A stretch of 64,000 nucleotides of DNA from Roseburia hominis (GCA_040702975.1 CP159990.1:434001-498000), one strand, 5' to 3'; positions 33,517 through 43,204 are shown, numbered from the stretch's first letter. Numbers and translations are program-made. The notes: generated by a model not told the origin, from the letters alone.

Positions 33517-35097
33517 ATGATTAATTGGAATAACTTAGATACACTTACTTCATTTGAAGAGCTCCAGAATGTAGAGCGTGTGAAGCTGGCAGAGGCAATG
33601 TCCGGAGAGAACGGCGCAGAACGTGTAAAGAAATACAGCGTTCCGATGGCAGCAGGACTTAACTTTAACTACGGAGCAAGACCGGTGGACGACGCCGTAC
33701 TTGCTGCTCTCGCAAAGCTGGCAGAAGAAGCGCAGCTTACAGAAAAGTATGAAGCTCTGTATAACGGCGAGATGATCAATACCGGCGAGAAGCGTCTCGT
33801 GCTTCACCAGCTTACCCGCGGTCAGTTAGGTGAGGCGGTCATCGCAGACGGCGTTGACAAGCGGGCTTTCTATGTAGAGCAGCAGAAGAACATCGCTGAG
33901 TTTGCGAATAAAGTACATGCCGGTGAGCTTACCAACGCAGCAGGAGAGAAGTTCACGACTGTTGTACAGATCGGAATCGGCGGAAGCGACCTTGGACCGC
34001 GTGCTATGTACCTGGCGCTGGAGAACTGGGCAAAGGTGAATGACACACTGAAGATGAAAGCGGAATTCATCAGTAATGTTGACCCGGACGATGCGTCGGG
34101 CGTTTTGAGCAGGATCGATCTTGCGCATTCTATTTTCGTACTAGTTTCAAAGTCCGGTACGACTCTGGAGACTTTGACCAATGAGTCTTTCGTAAAAGAC
34201 GCTTTGGCAAAAGCGGGATTAGATGCTTCTAAACATATGATCGCTGTCACCAGCGAGACCTCTCCGCTTGCAAAGAGTGAGGATTATCTTGCGGCGTTCT
34301 TTATGGACGATTACATCGGCGGAAGGTATTCTTCCACATCGGGAGTAGGCGGAGCCGTATTGTCCCTTGCATTCGGACCGGAGGTGTTCGACCAGTTCCT
34401 TACCGGTGCGGCAGAGGAAGACGCGCTTGCAAAAGAGAAAGATCTCTTAAAGAATCCGGCAATGTTAGATGCTTTGATCGGCGTTTACGAGCGTAACATA
34501 TTAGGCTACCAGAACACGGCAGTCCTTCCGTACTCACAGGCGCTCAGCCGTTTCCCGGCACACCTGCAGCAGCTGGATATGGAGTCCAACGGTAAGTCAG
34601 TGAACCGTTTCGGAGAGCCGGTAAATTATGCAACAGGTCCGGTCATCTTTGGAGAACCGGGAACGAACGGACAGCATTCCTTCTACCAGCTCCTTCACCA
34701 GGGAACAGATATCGTACCGCTGCAGTTCGTTGGATTTAGAAACAACCAGATGGAAAATGATGTTGTGATCCAGGGCAGTACAAGCCAGCAGAAGCTGTGT
34801 GCAAATGTTGCCGCTCAGATTGTAGCTTTTGCATGTGGCAAGGCAGATGAGAACCGCAATAAGAACTTCGAGGGCGGACGTCCGTCAAGCATCATTATCG
34901 GCGACAAGCTGGATCCGAAAGCCCTTGGAGCTTTGTTATCACATTTTGAAAATAAAGTGATGTTCCAGGGATTTGTCTGGAATCTGAACAGCTTCGATCA
35001 GGAGGGCGTACAGCTTGGCAAGGTATTGGCGAAGCGTGTACTTGCCCATGAGACAGACGGAGCACTGAAGGTATACAGTGATCTGCTGAATATCTAA
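33517..35097 (+). CDS. pgi: glucose-6-phosphate isomerase
   Basis: Glycolytic/gluconeogenic enzyme of 526 residues interconverting glucose 6-phosphate and fructose 6-phosphate. Visible signatures: VQIGIGGSDLGPRAMY, VSKSGTTLETLTNE (phosphate-binding SKSGTT), GGRYSSTSGVGGAVLSLAFG, the GEPGTNGQHSFYQLLHQGTD block with the catalytic region, and the C-terminal VQLGKVLAKRVL. AGGAGG lies before the ATG. Full length for the long PGI type. Its codons are more biased to preferred ones than those of the accessory genes around it, as expected for a highly expressed gene. Confidence 0.97.
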   Translation: MINWNNLDTLTSFEELQNVERVKLAEAMSGENGAERVKKYSVPMAAGLNFNYGARPVDDAVLAALAKLAEEAQLTEKYEALYNGEMINTGEKRLVLHQLTRGQLGEAVIADGVDKRAFYVEQQKNIAEFANKVHAGELTNAAGEKFTTVVQIGIGGSDLGPRAMYLALENWAKVNDTLKMKAEFISNVDPDDASGVLSRIDLAHSIFVLVSKSGTTLETLTNESFVKDALAKAGLDASKHMIAVTSETSPLAKSEDYLAAFFMDDYIGGRYSSTSGVGGAVLSLAFGPEVFDQFLTGAAEEDALAKEKDLLKNPAMLDALIGVYERNILGYQNTAVLPYSQALSRFPAHLQQLDMESNGKSVNRFGEPVNYATGPVIFGEPGTNGQHSFYQLLHQGTDIVPLQFVGFRNNQMENDVVIQGSTSQQKLCANVAAQIVAFACGKADENRNKNFEGGRPSSIIIGDKLDPKALGALLSHFENKVMFQGFVWNLNSFDQEGVQLGKVLAKRVLAHETDGALKVYSDLLNI

Positions 35098-35130
35098 GCG
35101 GCCACTCAGAAAATTGTAAATAAGAATCAT

Positions 35131-35271
35131 GATGGGGGAATGTCCATATGAATCCGGTTTTGGGATTCGGGCGTATGATGGAATACGTGCAGACGTTCCC
35201 CCTATGTTGCCAAACAGGCCTGGTTTTTTGGCGAACATTGTACCAGATGGCGGTTTGGCAGATTCCCATCA
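35131..35271 (+). ncRNA. structured leader between pgi and the diacid regulator
   Basis: Several competing pairings are visible: GGGGGAATGTC with GACGTTCCCCC enclosing GAATCC/GGATTC; GCCAAA (35209-35215) with TTTGGC at 35227-35232 around a T run, or with TTTGGC at 35254; and GATGGG (35131) with CCCATC (35266). The mutually exclusive pairs resemble a switching leader. It may equally be the pgi terminator region. No known riboswitch class was recognised. Confidence 0.45.
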
Positions 35272-35294
35272 CGGCAGGTTAGGAGGATAAGATT

Positions 35295-36401
35295 GTGTTA
35301 GCAAATCAGGTTTTGCAGAGAATGATTTATGAAATAGCAGATATCGTAGGGTGTAATTGTTCCATCTGGAGCATGGAAGGATTGATGCTGGCAGCGGTGG
35401 GAGAAGAAAAGCCCGCGGTAAAACGGGAAGTAAAAAACTATATACTTGATGTCAGGGAATACGGGCCGCAGATACAGAAAATAGACGCAGAACTGGCACT
35501 TTTTACTGCCTGCGATGAGCTGGACCCGGTCTATATATTTGTGATGGAGCATAGAGGAACCGTAGACGCCCGCGTGAGCGGACGGCTCTGTATCAGCCAG
35601 CTTGAGGCGCTGATCCGCATGAATAAGGAGAGAATGGATAAGAACCGGTTCCTGCAGAATCTGATTTTAGACAATCTGCTTTTGGTGGACATTTATAATC
35701 AGGCCAGAAAGCTGATGATTCCCATCGAAAAAAAGCGGACAGTCATTTTAATTGAACCGAAGAACCCGGAAGATACGATCGTCCTTGATATGATCCGGGG
35801 AATTTACACTTCGGGCAGTGGAGACTATGTAACAGCGGTGGATGAGAGGCATGTGATCCTGATTAAATCACTGGAAGAGACAGAAGGTTACGAGGAAATC
35901 AACCACATAGTAGAGATGCTGGTGGATATGATAAATACCGAGGCGATGATGAATGTACGCATCGCTTACGGAACGGTGGTGCCGGAGCTGAAAGGGGTAT
36001 CCCAATCCTATAAAGAAGCGGCGATGGCACTCGATGTAGGAAGAATATTTTATCCCGAGAAGAATATTTTCGGCTACAACGAATTAGGTATCGGACGGCT
36101 GATCCATCAACTTCCCTTATCGCTTTGCGAGATGTTTATGGAAGAAGTATTTGAAGGGAAAAATGTGGACCAGTTTGAGGAAGAGACGCTGTCAACGGTA
36201 GACAAATTTTTTGAAAATAATCTGAATATTTCGGAGACGGCGCGTCAGCTTTTTGTGCATCGGAACACACTGGTGTACAGGCTGGAGAAGATTCAGAAAC
36301 AGACAGGGCTTGACGTAAGGATATTTGAGGACGCTCTGACGTTCAAGATCGCACTTATGGTGGCGGATCACATTAAATTTCTTCGAGCAGAGGAGCAATA
36401 G
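35295..36401 (+). CDS. CdaR/PucR-type sugar-diacid regulator
   Basis: Regulator of 368 residues. The N-terminal part (QVLQRMIYEIADIVGCNCSIW) is the putative sugar-diacid recognition domain. A GGDEF-like central region (VRIAYGTVVPELKGVSQSYKEAAMAL) follows, and the C-terminal PucR HTH reads FFENNLNISETARQLFVHRNTLVYRLEKI. It starts with GTG at 35295, eight bases after AGGAGG. Such regulators activate diacid catabolism (for example glucarate and glycerate in enteric bacteria). It lies 38 bases before the aconitase-family hydratase, with which it probably forms an operon. Confidence 0.85.
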   Translation: MLANQVLQRMIYEIADIVGCNCSIWSMEGLMLAAVGEEKPAVKREVKNYILDVREYGPQIQKIDAELALFTACDELDPVYIFVMEHRGTVDARVSGRLCISQLEALIRMNKERMDKNRFLQNLILDNLLLVDIYNQARKLMIPIEKKRTVILIEPKNPEDTIVLDMIRGIYTSGSGDYVTAVDERHVILIKSLEETEGYEEINHIVEMLVDMINTEAMMNVRIAYGTVVPELKGVSQSYKEAAMALDVGRIFYPEKNIFGYNELGIGRLIHQLPLSLCEMFMEEVFEGKNVDQFEEETLSTVDKFFENNLNISETARQLFVHRNTLVYRLEKIQKQTGLDVRIFEDALTFKIALMVADHIKFLRAEEQ

Positions 36402-36439
36402 GATAAAGAGCAGCAGGCAGACAGAAAGGAGCAGAACAA

Positions 36440-38749
36440 ATGGTGAAATTATATGATGGCGGTGCTTATCTGGTAAACGGAACAGAGATTATTGCAGATG
36501 CACCGGACGCCCTGGAAGCAGTCAGGGCAAAGACAGGAGTAGAGACGACAAAACAGACGGCTGCGCAGCAGACCATGGCGTATGGTATTCTGCGTGATCA
36601 CAACACTTCCGGAAACATGGAGCGGCTGCAGATCAGGTTCGACAAGCTGACCTCGCACGACATTACATTTGTCGGGATCATTCAGACGGCAAGGGCGTCA
36701 GGCCTTACGAAATTCCCGATTCCCTATGTACTGACGAACTGTCACAACAGCTTGTGCGCGGTTGGCGGTACGATCAACGAAGATGACCACATGTTTGGAC
36801 TGACCTGTGCAAAGAAGTACGGCGGCGTGTATGTTCCACCTCATCAGGCAGTGATCCATCAGTTCGCAAGAGAGATGTTAGCAGGCGGCGGGAAAATGAT
36901 CCTTGGCTCCGACAGCCACACCCGCTATGGCGCTCTTGGCACGATGGCGATGGGCGAGGGCGGACCGGAGCTTGTAAAACAGCTTCTAAATAAGACCTAT
37001 GATATCAAGATGCCGGGGGTTGTCGGTATTTACCTGGACGGAGAGCCGATGAAAGGGGTAGGTCCTCAGGACGTGGCGCTTGCCATCATCGGTGCGACAT
37101 TTGGAAATGGCTATGTAAACAATAAAGTGATGGAATTCGTGGGACCGGGCGTGGAGAAGCTGAGCGCAGATTTCCGTATCGGAATCGACGTTATGACGAC
37201 GGAGACGACCTGCCTGTCGTCTATCTGGAAAACGGACGAGAAGATCAGGGAATTCTACGATATTCATGGAAGAGTGGAAGAATATAAGGAGCTTAACCCG
37301 GGCGCGGTGGCCTACTATGACGGCATGGTCTATGTCAACTTAAGTGAGATTAAGCCGATGATCGCAATGCCCTTCCATCCGTCGAATGTTTACACGATCG
37401 AGGATGTGAACGCAAATCTTGCGGACGTGCTGCATGATGTGGAGCAGCGCGCTCTGGTGAGCCTTGATGGTGCGGTCGAATATTCCCTTCAAAGTAAAAT
37501 CGTAAACGGCAGGTTGTATGTGGATCAGGGAATTATCGCAGGCTGTGCGGGCGGCGGATTTGAAAATATCTGCGCGGCAGCAGACATTATCCGCGGAAAA
37601 TATATCGGCTCCGACGAATTTACATTCAGTGTTTACCCGGCAAGTACGCCGATTTATATGGAACTGGTGAAAAATGGCGCGGTCGCTGATCTTATGGCAG
37701 CAGGCACGATCGTGAAGACGGCGTTTTGCGGACCTTGCTTCGGTGCGGGAGATACTCCGGCAAACAATGCATTTTCTATTCGCCATTCGACCAGAAACTT
37801 CCCGAACCGTGAAGGAAGTAAGCTGCAGAGCGGACAGATTGCTTCCGTCGCACTGATGGACGCACGTTCCATTGCTGCGACGGCTGCAAATAAGGGATTT
37901 TTGACCCCGGCGACCGACATGGACGTGGAATTCAGGAATCCGACCTATCATTTCGATAAAAATATTTATGCGAACCGTGTATTTGACAGCCATGGCGTGG
38001 CAGATCCGGGTGTGGAGATCAAATTCGGACCAAATATCAAGGACTGGCCGGCGATGAGCGCTCTGCCGGAGAATCTGGTACTGAAAGTGGTTTCCGAGAT
38101 TCACGATCCGGTAACGACGACGGATGAACTGATTCCGTCAGGAGAGACCTCTTCCTATCGTTCCAATCCGCTTGGACTTGCAGAATTTGCACTGTCCAGA
38201 AAGGACCCGGCCTATGTGGGACGCGCGAAAGAAGTACAGAAAGCACAGAAAGCGATCGAAGCTGGTGAGTGCCCTGTGGAAGCGCTATCTGAGGCAGCGC
38301 CGGTCATGAAGGCAATTAAGGCGGCGTTTCCTGACAAGGATTTCCATGACGGCAAGCTAGCGGACAATATCGGATTTGGAAGTACCATTTTCGCTGTGAA
38401 GCCGGGCGATGGCTCCGCAAGAGAGCAGGCGGCTTCCTGCCAGAAGGTGCTTGGCGGATGGGCGAATATTGCAAATGAGTATGCGACCAAACGATATCGT
38501 TCCAACCTGATCAACTGGGGTATGCTCCCGTTTATCACGGATGAGGAGCATACGGCGCTTTCCTTTAAGAACGGAGATTACATTTTCGTTCCGGATGTAA
38601 GAAAAGCGGTAGAGGAAAAGGCTACTGTGATTAAGGCCTATGTGGTCGGGGACGAGTTAAAGGAGATCTCGTTAAGGCTTGGTGATCTGACGGACGCGGA
38701 GCGGGAGATTATTTTGAAAGGCTGCCTGATTAATTATTATAGAGGTTAG
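36440..38749 (+). CDS. aconitase-family hydratase (YbhJ-like)
   Basis: Iron-sulfur hydro-lyase of 769 residues. The aconitase fold is recognisable by LTNCHNSL near residue 100, [38 protein letters not shown] near residue 430 (cluster ligands) and the swivelling C-terminal domain ([21 protein letters not shown]). It is not canonical citrate aconitase: the length and cysteine arrangement match the uncharacterised YbhJ-like hydratases. It lies directly downstream of a diacid-type regulator, so its substrate is probably a carboxylic or sugar diacid. The neighbouring genes give no further step of a pathway. The 190 bases after it up to the riboswitch contain no convincing gene. Confidence 0.85.
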   Translation: MVKLYDGGAYLVNGTEIIADAPDALEAVRAKTGVETTKQTAAQQTMAYGILRDHNTSGNMERLQIRFDKLTSHDITFVGIIQTARASGLTKFPIPYVLTNCHNSLCAVGGTINEDDHMFGLTCAKKYGGVYVPPHQAVIHQFAREMLAGGGKMILGSDSHTRYGALGTMAMGEGGPELVKQLLNKTYDIKMPGVVGIYLDGEPMKGVGPQDVALAIIGATFGNGYVNNKVMEFVGPGVEKLSADFRIGIDVMTTETTCLSSIWKTDEKIREFYDIHGRVEEYKELNPGAVAYYDGMVYVNLSEIKPMIAMPFHPSNVYTIEDVNANLADVLHDVEQRALVSLDGAVEYSLQSKIVNGRLYVDQGIIAGCAGGGFENICAAADIIRGKYIGSDEFTFSVYPASTPIYMELVKNGAVADLMAAGTIVKTAFCGPCFGAGDTPANNAFSIRHSTRNFPNREGSKLQSGQIASVALMDARSIAATAANKGFLTPATDMDVEFRNPTYHFDKNIYANRVFDSHGVADPGVEIKFGPNIKDWPAMSALPENLVLKVVSEIHDPVTTTDELIPSGETSSYRSNPLGLAEFALSRKDPAYVGRAKEVQKAQKAIEAGECPVEALSEAAPVMKAIKAAFPDKDFHDGKLADNIGFGSTIFAVKPGDGSAREQAASCQKVLGGWANIANEYATKRYRSNLINWGMLPFITDEEHTALSFKNGDYIFVPDVRKAVEEKATVIKAYVVGDELKEISLRLGDLTDAEREIILKGCLINYYRG

Positions 38750-38941
38750 AAGAAAGATTCTGAATAGAGCAGAGGATGAATCAGTTATATCATTTCCACG
38801 ATGTCAGGAAAATAATAAAGAACTTGACATTTACGGATTATGCGGCTATGATAGATTTGTTCAGGAAAAGAACAGGATGCCAGTTTTATTTAAAGCAGGA
38901 GAGATGTTTAAAGTGCAGGCATCAGAATACAAAATGGATAA

Positions 38942-39026
38942 CAAGGGGAGCTTGTTTTGACAGGCTGAGAGGAAGTTGGAAACTTCGACCCATAACCTGA
39001 TTTGGATAATGCCAACGTAGGGATGC
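38942..39026 (+). ncRNA. TPP riboswitch (THI element)
   Basis: The conserved THI-box pieces appear in order: GGGGAGC, GGCTGAGAGG, GACCC, ACCTGATTTGGATAATGCC and AACGTAGGGA. It binds thiamine pyrophosphate. Downstream, AAAAAGCCCTT (39038-39053 area) could pair with AAGGAGGGTTTTTT, the ribosome site of thiT, so control is probably at translation. Confidence 0.96.
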
Positions 39027-39089
39027 GTTATGTTATAGAAAAAGCCCTTTTTGTTACCATGTATATGACAAAGACAAGGAGGGTTTTTT

Positions 39090-39755
39090 ATGTTTGATTT
39101 TTTAGTAACTGGAGAAGGTTCTTTGACGACTGCCGGATATGCGGTGTGCATTATTGCGGGAATACTGCTTTTTGCTCTTGCGCTGGTATTTGCCGGAAAG
39201 AGCAGCAGTAAGAATAAGATGACAACCAGGCAGCTTGTGTTCTGTGCTGCATCGGTAGCGCTGGCTTTTGTGACGTCTTATATTAAGATTTTCCAGATGC
39301 CGTGGGGCGGAAGTGTTACCCTTTGCAGTATGTTGTTCATCGTACTTGTGGCAAACTGGTACGGAGTACAGACCGGGATTCTGGTCGGACTTGCGTATGG
39401 AATTCTTCAGTTTATCCAGGAACCGTATGTGCTTTCCTTTTTCCAGATATGCTGCGATTATGTCTTAGCGTTCGCGGCGCTTGGCGTGGCAGGTTTCTTC
39501 GCAAAGAGCAAGAGCGGGCTTCTCAAAGGCTATATTGCAGCGGTGATTGCAAGGGGGGCGTTCCACGCATTGGGAGGATACCTGTACTGGATGGACTATA
39601 TGCCGGAGAATTTTCCGAAGGCGTTAAAGAGTGTGTATCCGATTGCGTATAATTATAGTTTTCTGCTTGCGGAAGCGGCGATTACAATTATCATTATTTC
39701 TATTCCGGCGGTGGCAAAAGGGCTGAATCAGGTGAAGAAGCTGGCGATGGAATAG
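39090..39755 (+). CDS. thiT: thiamine-binding ECF transporter substrate subunit ThiT
   Basis: Membrane protein of 221 residues with six helices. The N-terminal phrase MTTRQLVFCAASVALAFVTSYIKIFQMPWGGSVTLCSML (shortened motif: MPWGGSVTLCSM) is the hallmark of ThiT, with thiamine-binding residues in the later WYGVQTGILVGLAYGILQF and GGYLYWMDYMPE blocks. It captures thiamine for an ECF module encoded elsewhere. The TPP riboswitch 60 bases upstream represses it when thiamine is plentiful. A 50-residue N-terminal extension with one extra helix precedes the standard ThiT core. Confidence 0.94.
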   Translation: MFDFLVTGEGSLTTAGYAVCIIAGILLFALALVFAGKSSSKNKMTTRQLVFCAASVALAFVTSYIKIFQMPWGGSVTLCSMLFIVLVANWYGVQTGILVGLAYGILQFIQEPYVLSFFQICCDYVLAFAALGVAGFFAKSKSGLLKGYIAAVIARGAFHALGGYLYWMDYMPENFPKALKSVYPIAYNYSFLLAEAAITIIIISIPAVAKGLNQVKKLAME

Positions 39756-39787
39756 GAACATGCTGATGGGAAAATAATGAATAAATA

Positions 39788-39828
39788 ACAGGGGACGTTT
39801 CGAATTAATGGAACGAGCCCCTGTTTTT
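39788..39828 (+). terminator. thiT terminator
   Basis: ACAGGGG-A-CGTTT loop GAACG-AG-CCCCTGT, then TTTTTGA. Confidence 0.88.
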
Positions 39829-39895
39829 GATAGGTGAAGAGGAAAACGGCTGATGCAATGAAGCGGATTACTCTGAAAGATTTTCGCCCTATGTT

Positions 39896-40123
39896 CTATT
39901 TCATTTTCCTTTTGATAAGCCATCTTACGATTAAAATTACTGCAACAATGATTGCTGTAAATATCCCGTGTATTTTAATACTCAGATACCATGGTGCGGA
40001 CTGCGCTGCGTAGAGGGCAGGATGCGATTTATAGTCCCAATATTGATAAAGACTCTTTCCTATAAAAGTACCGATGAAACCCCATTGGAATATTCTTAAT
40101 ATATCGTATAATTTCTTCATCAT
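39896..40123 (-). CDS. small two-helix membrane protein
   Basis: Protein of 75 residues with helices at about 9-27 (IFQWGFIGTFIGKSLYQYW) and 47-66 (IHGIFTAIIVAVILIVRWL) and a basic tail. GGGAGG sits six bases before the ATG, which supports a real gene. Not recognised as a named family; function unknown. It lies alone, convergent with thiT. Confidence 0.7.
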   Translation of the reverse strand: MMKKLYDILRIFQWGFIGTFIGKSLYQYWDYKSHPALYAAQSAPWYLSIKIHGIFTAIIVAVILIVRWLIKRKMK

Positions 40124-40357
40124 GAATTCCCTCCCGTTTTAAAGGTGTGTAAAGTGCATCATTTTGGATATTTTCATTCTATCATAGTTACCGGGTTGGT
40201 GAAATCTTTTTTGATGTGTCCAGGCATCTATTTTTGTCATACCTATCAAAAATCAATTCTAAAACTTCGCTAAAAGGCAATTCGCACTTGCCGGCATCGC
40301 GGAACTGTGTTATATTTAGCTATCAGTTTTTCCTACGGGAAAAATTTTTTACAAATA

Positions 40358-40391
40358 TGCAACACTTGGGAACAAAATTGACTCTAATATA
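40358..40391 (+). promoter_or_regulatory. likely ECF-type promoter of sigma operon
   Basis: GCAACACTT, then after about 14 bases GACTCTAATAT. AAC in the -35 and a CTC/CGTC-like -10 are typical of ECF sigma promoters, so the sigma factor probably directs its own transcription. Confidence 0.55.
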
Positions 40392-40427
40392 TAGAAGACG
40401 TCTTCGGAAAGGGAGGAGGGTGGTTTC

Positions 40428-41018
40428 ATGATGGATATATGGTCATTTACAGATCGATACAAATTAGTTTACAAAGATTTATATCGGTTTGCACTCTGTA
40501 TGATGCGTCACCAGCAGGATGCAGAGGATGCGGTGAGCGAAGCAGTACTTTCTGCTTATGAAAATATACATAAGTTGCGCAAAGAGGAGGCATTTAAGTC
40601 CTGGATTTTTCAGATTCTGGCAAATGTCTGCAAGAAGAAGTTAAGAAGTGCTGACAGAAAAGAAGTACAACTTTATCAGGAAGAGGCGGTTAGAAGTGAC
40701 GATACTGCAGAAGGAACAGAAACGGAAGCGATAAAGAATGCGAGGGGAGAAGAAATGCAGGGCGTGGCAGAGCCCCAGGCGGACTTAAGCGGCAAACCGA
40801 TGGAAAATGCGGTGGCAGACGGGTTGCGCGAGGACGTGAGAAAGGCATTTTTCATCCTCAGCGAGGAAGAGCAGTTTATCGTATCACTCTCCGTATTCGG
40901 CGGGTATAACAGCAAAGAGATTGGGGAAATGTTCCAGATGAATGCAAGTACGGTGAGGTCAAAGCGAAAGCGTGCGCTTGAAAAAATGAGTCTTGTATTA
41001 AAGGAGGTGGCGTTATGA
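40428..41018 (+). CDS. ECF-type RNA polymerase sigma factor
   Basis: Sigma factor of 196 residues. Region 2 is FALCMMRHQQDAEDAVSEAVLSAYENIHKLR (start shown; the DAEDAVSEA phrase is the core-binding helix), and region 4 is FIVSLSVFGGYNSKEIGEMFQMNASTVRSKRKRALEKM (the STVRSKRKRA helix contacts the -35). An unusually long acidic linker of about 50 residues (EEAVRSDDTAEG...GVAEPQADLSG) separates the two. GGGAGGAGG precedes the ATG. Its stop overlaps the following gene's ATG (ATGA), a tight link to the membrane partner. Confidence 0.92.
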   Translation: MMDIWSFTDRYKLVYKDLYRFALCMMRHQQDAEDAVSEAVLSAYENIHKLRKEEAFKSWIFQILANVCKKKLRSADRKEVQLYQEEAVRSDDTAEGTETEAIKNARGEEMQGVAEPQADLSGKPMENAVADGLREDVRKAFFILSEEEQFIVSLSVFGGYNSKEIGEMFQMNASTVRSKRKRALEKMSLVLKEVAL

Positions 41019-43006
41019 CAGAAATGGAAAAAAAGGTTCTGGAGGCGCTTAGTCAGGCAGGGGAAGAAATTGTGGTGCCGGAAAGTTTGCGCCCGGAGAA
41101 TATTGAGAAGATGCTGCTGGAAGTGGAAGAAAAGAAGAAGGGGGAAATGTTAAAGTTGAAAAAGAAACGCAGAACAGTTCTCGGACTTGCGGCTGCCTGC
41201 GCTGTTTTGGTGGCGGGGGTGATTTATGCAGGAGTGTCCCGTTCCGTGGGAACAGAAGTGAATTCGGGTACAGAGAAAGATGAACTTAAGATCAAGAGCC
41301 AGATTGCATCAGCCGGGAGCTATGATGAGGTACGCGAATATTTTGAAGAATACCAGAAGAGTATGGATGAAGCGAATTCATCAAGCTCGGGGATCGCAGA
41401 GTTCTTGGGAGTCAGGCCGGACAGCGAAGAAAAAACGAGTGCTGGGGCCGAAGTCGATATGGCAAAAACAGAATCAGTACAGGATTTGGGTACGGGCGTG
41501 GACTCAATGAGCAATACCGCAGCCGGCGGATTCTCCGATACGAATGTGCGGACGGAAGGAGTCGGCGAGGCAGATATCGTAAAGACGGATGGAAAATATT
41601 TGTATACGCTTCAGGATAATGCAAGGGAAATCGCGATAGTCGATACCACAACGGACACGATGAAAAAGGTGGGAATCATCGAGTCGGGCGATCAGGGGCA
41701 GATTACGGAATTCTATGTGAACGGGAAGCAGGTATTCGTGCTTTCCACCACGAATATTACCCGTTTTGATAAGGACGGAAATGAATTGTATTACGGGGAT
41801 CTAACACAGCTTGAGACCTTTGACGTTTCTGATATAACAAATCCTGAGCTTACGGCGCGTATAACCCAGAGCGGATATTATCAAAGTTCTCGATATGTGG
41901 GCGATTACCTGTATCTGTTCAGTAATTATTATATATATGATACTTCTGATGTAGGTTCACCGGAGAATTATATTCCTTACGTGGACAACAAGCTCGTGGA
42001 AGATAAGGATATTTACCTGCCGCCAATCCATTCGGCGAATCAGTATCTGGTGGTGTCGTCAGTTAACATCAATGATCCGACCAAGGTAGTCGATCAGAAA
42101 GCGGTTTTGTCAGAATATGGTGAACTGTATGTAAGTCCCGAGAATATCTACATTTATGAGAATACCTGGAGTAATTCCCTTGCCAGAAATGAATTGTCGA
42201 ATATCGGCAGAACGATTCTCCGGAAGATTTCCTATAAAGATGGAAAGCTGGAGGGCGTGGCGCAGACGAAGGTAGACGGAAGGTTAAACGACAGCTTTAG
42301 CATTGATGAATATGAAGGGAATCTGCGCGTGATCACGACGATTGACGGGGTAGAGACTACGAGCAATGCGGTATTTGTACTGGATAAGGATCTGAGAATT
42401 ATAGGAAAGATTAAAAATCTTGCAAAAGATGAACGTGTTTATTCTGCGAGACTTTTCGGAGATATCGGTTATTTTGTGACTTATCGTGAGACAGACCCGC
42501 TGTTTACCGTGGATTTCTCCGATCCGACGAGCCCGAAGATTATTGGAAGTCTTAAGATTCCGGGATTCTCCGAGTATCTTCATTTCTTCGGGGAAAATCA
42601 GCTTCTTGGAATTGGAATGGATACCGATGAGAAGAGCGGAGTGACGAACGGGATGAAAATATCCATGTTTGATATTACGGATCCGACGGATGTAAAGGAG
42701 GTTCAGAAATATACGATTGAGGAGGCCTATTATTCTGATGTGTTCAATGATTACCGGGCAGCTCTTATCGACTATGACAAGAATTTGATTGGATTTTCGG
42801 TCAGTGCTGACAGGGAGATGTATTATGTGTTCAGTTATGATAAGACGAATGGCTTTAATCTGGACATGAAAGAGGAAGTGAACGGGAATTCCTGGCTGGT
42901 GACCAGAGGGGTGTATATTGAGGATAAATTGTATGTGGTGAAAGGGAATGCAGTGGAAAGTTATCGGTTGGGGAGTTTTGAGAAGGTTGATGATATTTTG
43001 TTGTAG
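41015..43006 (+). CDS. membrane-anchored beta-propeller protein, likely sigma partner
   Basis: Protein of 663 residues. The cytoplasmic N-terminal 50 residues are helical and charged, followed by one membrane helix (VLGLAAACAVLVAGVIYAG) and a large outer domain of the 'secreted beta-propeller' family (PF09826 type), with the hallmark TEGVGEADIVKTDGKYLYTL and repeated blades (VFSYDKTNG, SDISNPELTARI-like phrases). It overlaps the ECF sigma gene by four bases. The topology (cytoplasmic tail, one helix, sensing domain) is that of an anti-sigma factor, but no ZAS motif (HxxxCxxC) is present, so the anti-sigma role is inference. Confidence 0.85.
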   Translation: MTEMEKKVLEALSQAGEEIVVPESLRPENIEKMLLEVEEKKKGEMLKLKKKRRTVLGLAAACAVLVAGVIYAGVSRSVGTEVNSGTEKDELKIKSQIASAGSYDEVREYFEEYQKSMDEANSSSSGIAEFLGVRPDSEEKTSAGAEVDMAKTESVQDLGTGVDSMSNTAAGGFSDTNVRTEGVGEADIVKTDGKYLYTLQDNAREIAIVDTTTDTMKKVGIIESGDQGQITEFYVNGKQVFVLSTTNITRFDKDGNELYYGDLTQLETFDVSDITNPELTARITQSGYYQSSRYVGDYLYLFSNYYIYDTSDVGSPENYIPYVDNKLVEDKDIYLPPIHSANQYLVVSSVNINDPTKVVDQKAVLSEYGELYVSPENIYIYENTWSNSLARNELSNIGRTILRKISYKDGKLEGVAQTKVDGRLNDSFSIDEYEGNLRVITTIDGVETTSNAVFVLDKDLRIIGKIKNLAKDERVYSARLFGDIGYFVTYRETDPLFTVDFSDPTSPKIIGSLKIPGFSEYLHFFGENQLLGIGMDTDEKSGVTNGMKISMFDITDPTDVKEVQKYTIEEAYYSDVFNDYRAALIDYDKNLIGFSVSADREMYYVFSYDKTNGFNLDMKEEVNGNSWLVTRGVYIEDKLYVVKGNAVESYRLGSFEKVDDILL

Positions 43007-43030
43007 GGGATTTGGTTGTAGACCGTGTGT

Positions 43031-43204
43031 CGGGAGCCGGAAGGTGGTTCTGCTTCGACGTTTCGGAGCCTGCGACTAGTCCACCAAACTCTAAGAGTCC
43101 GAAACAGTCGGCCAGTGGGCCTCCTGTCTCGGGCTCTAAGAGTTTGAGGGACGGATTCTCCGGCTCCTACACTTAACCTCAGCAGAACCACCTTCCGGCT
43201 CCCG
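43031..43204. repeat. 174-base inverted-repeat element with nested hairpins
   Basis: Perfect 24-base terminal inverted repeats (43031-43054 and 43181-43204, beginning CGGGAGCCGGAAGG) enclose nested pairs: GTTTCGGA (43060-43067) with TCCGAAAC (43098-43105), CAAACTCT (43085-43092) with AGAGTTTG (43139-43146), and GGCC/GGGCC in the centre. No reading frame. It lies between two convergent operons, 25 bases after the beta-propeller stop. Candidate MITE or structured RNA. Confidence 0.85.

Noticed and set aside
38776..39000. Frame of 74 codons upstream of thiT
   Set aside because: It runs into the TPP riboswitch and has no ribosome site or family resemblance.
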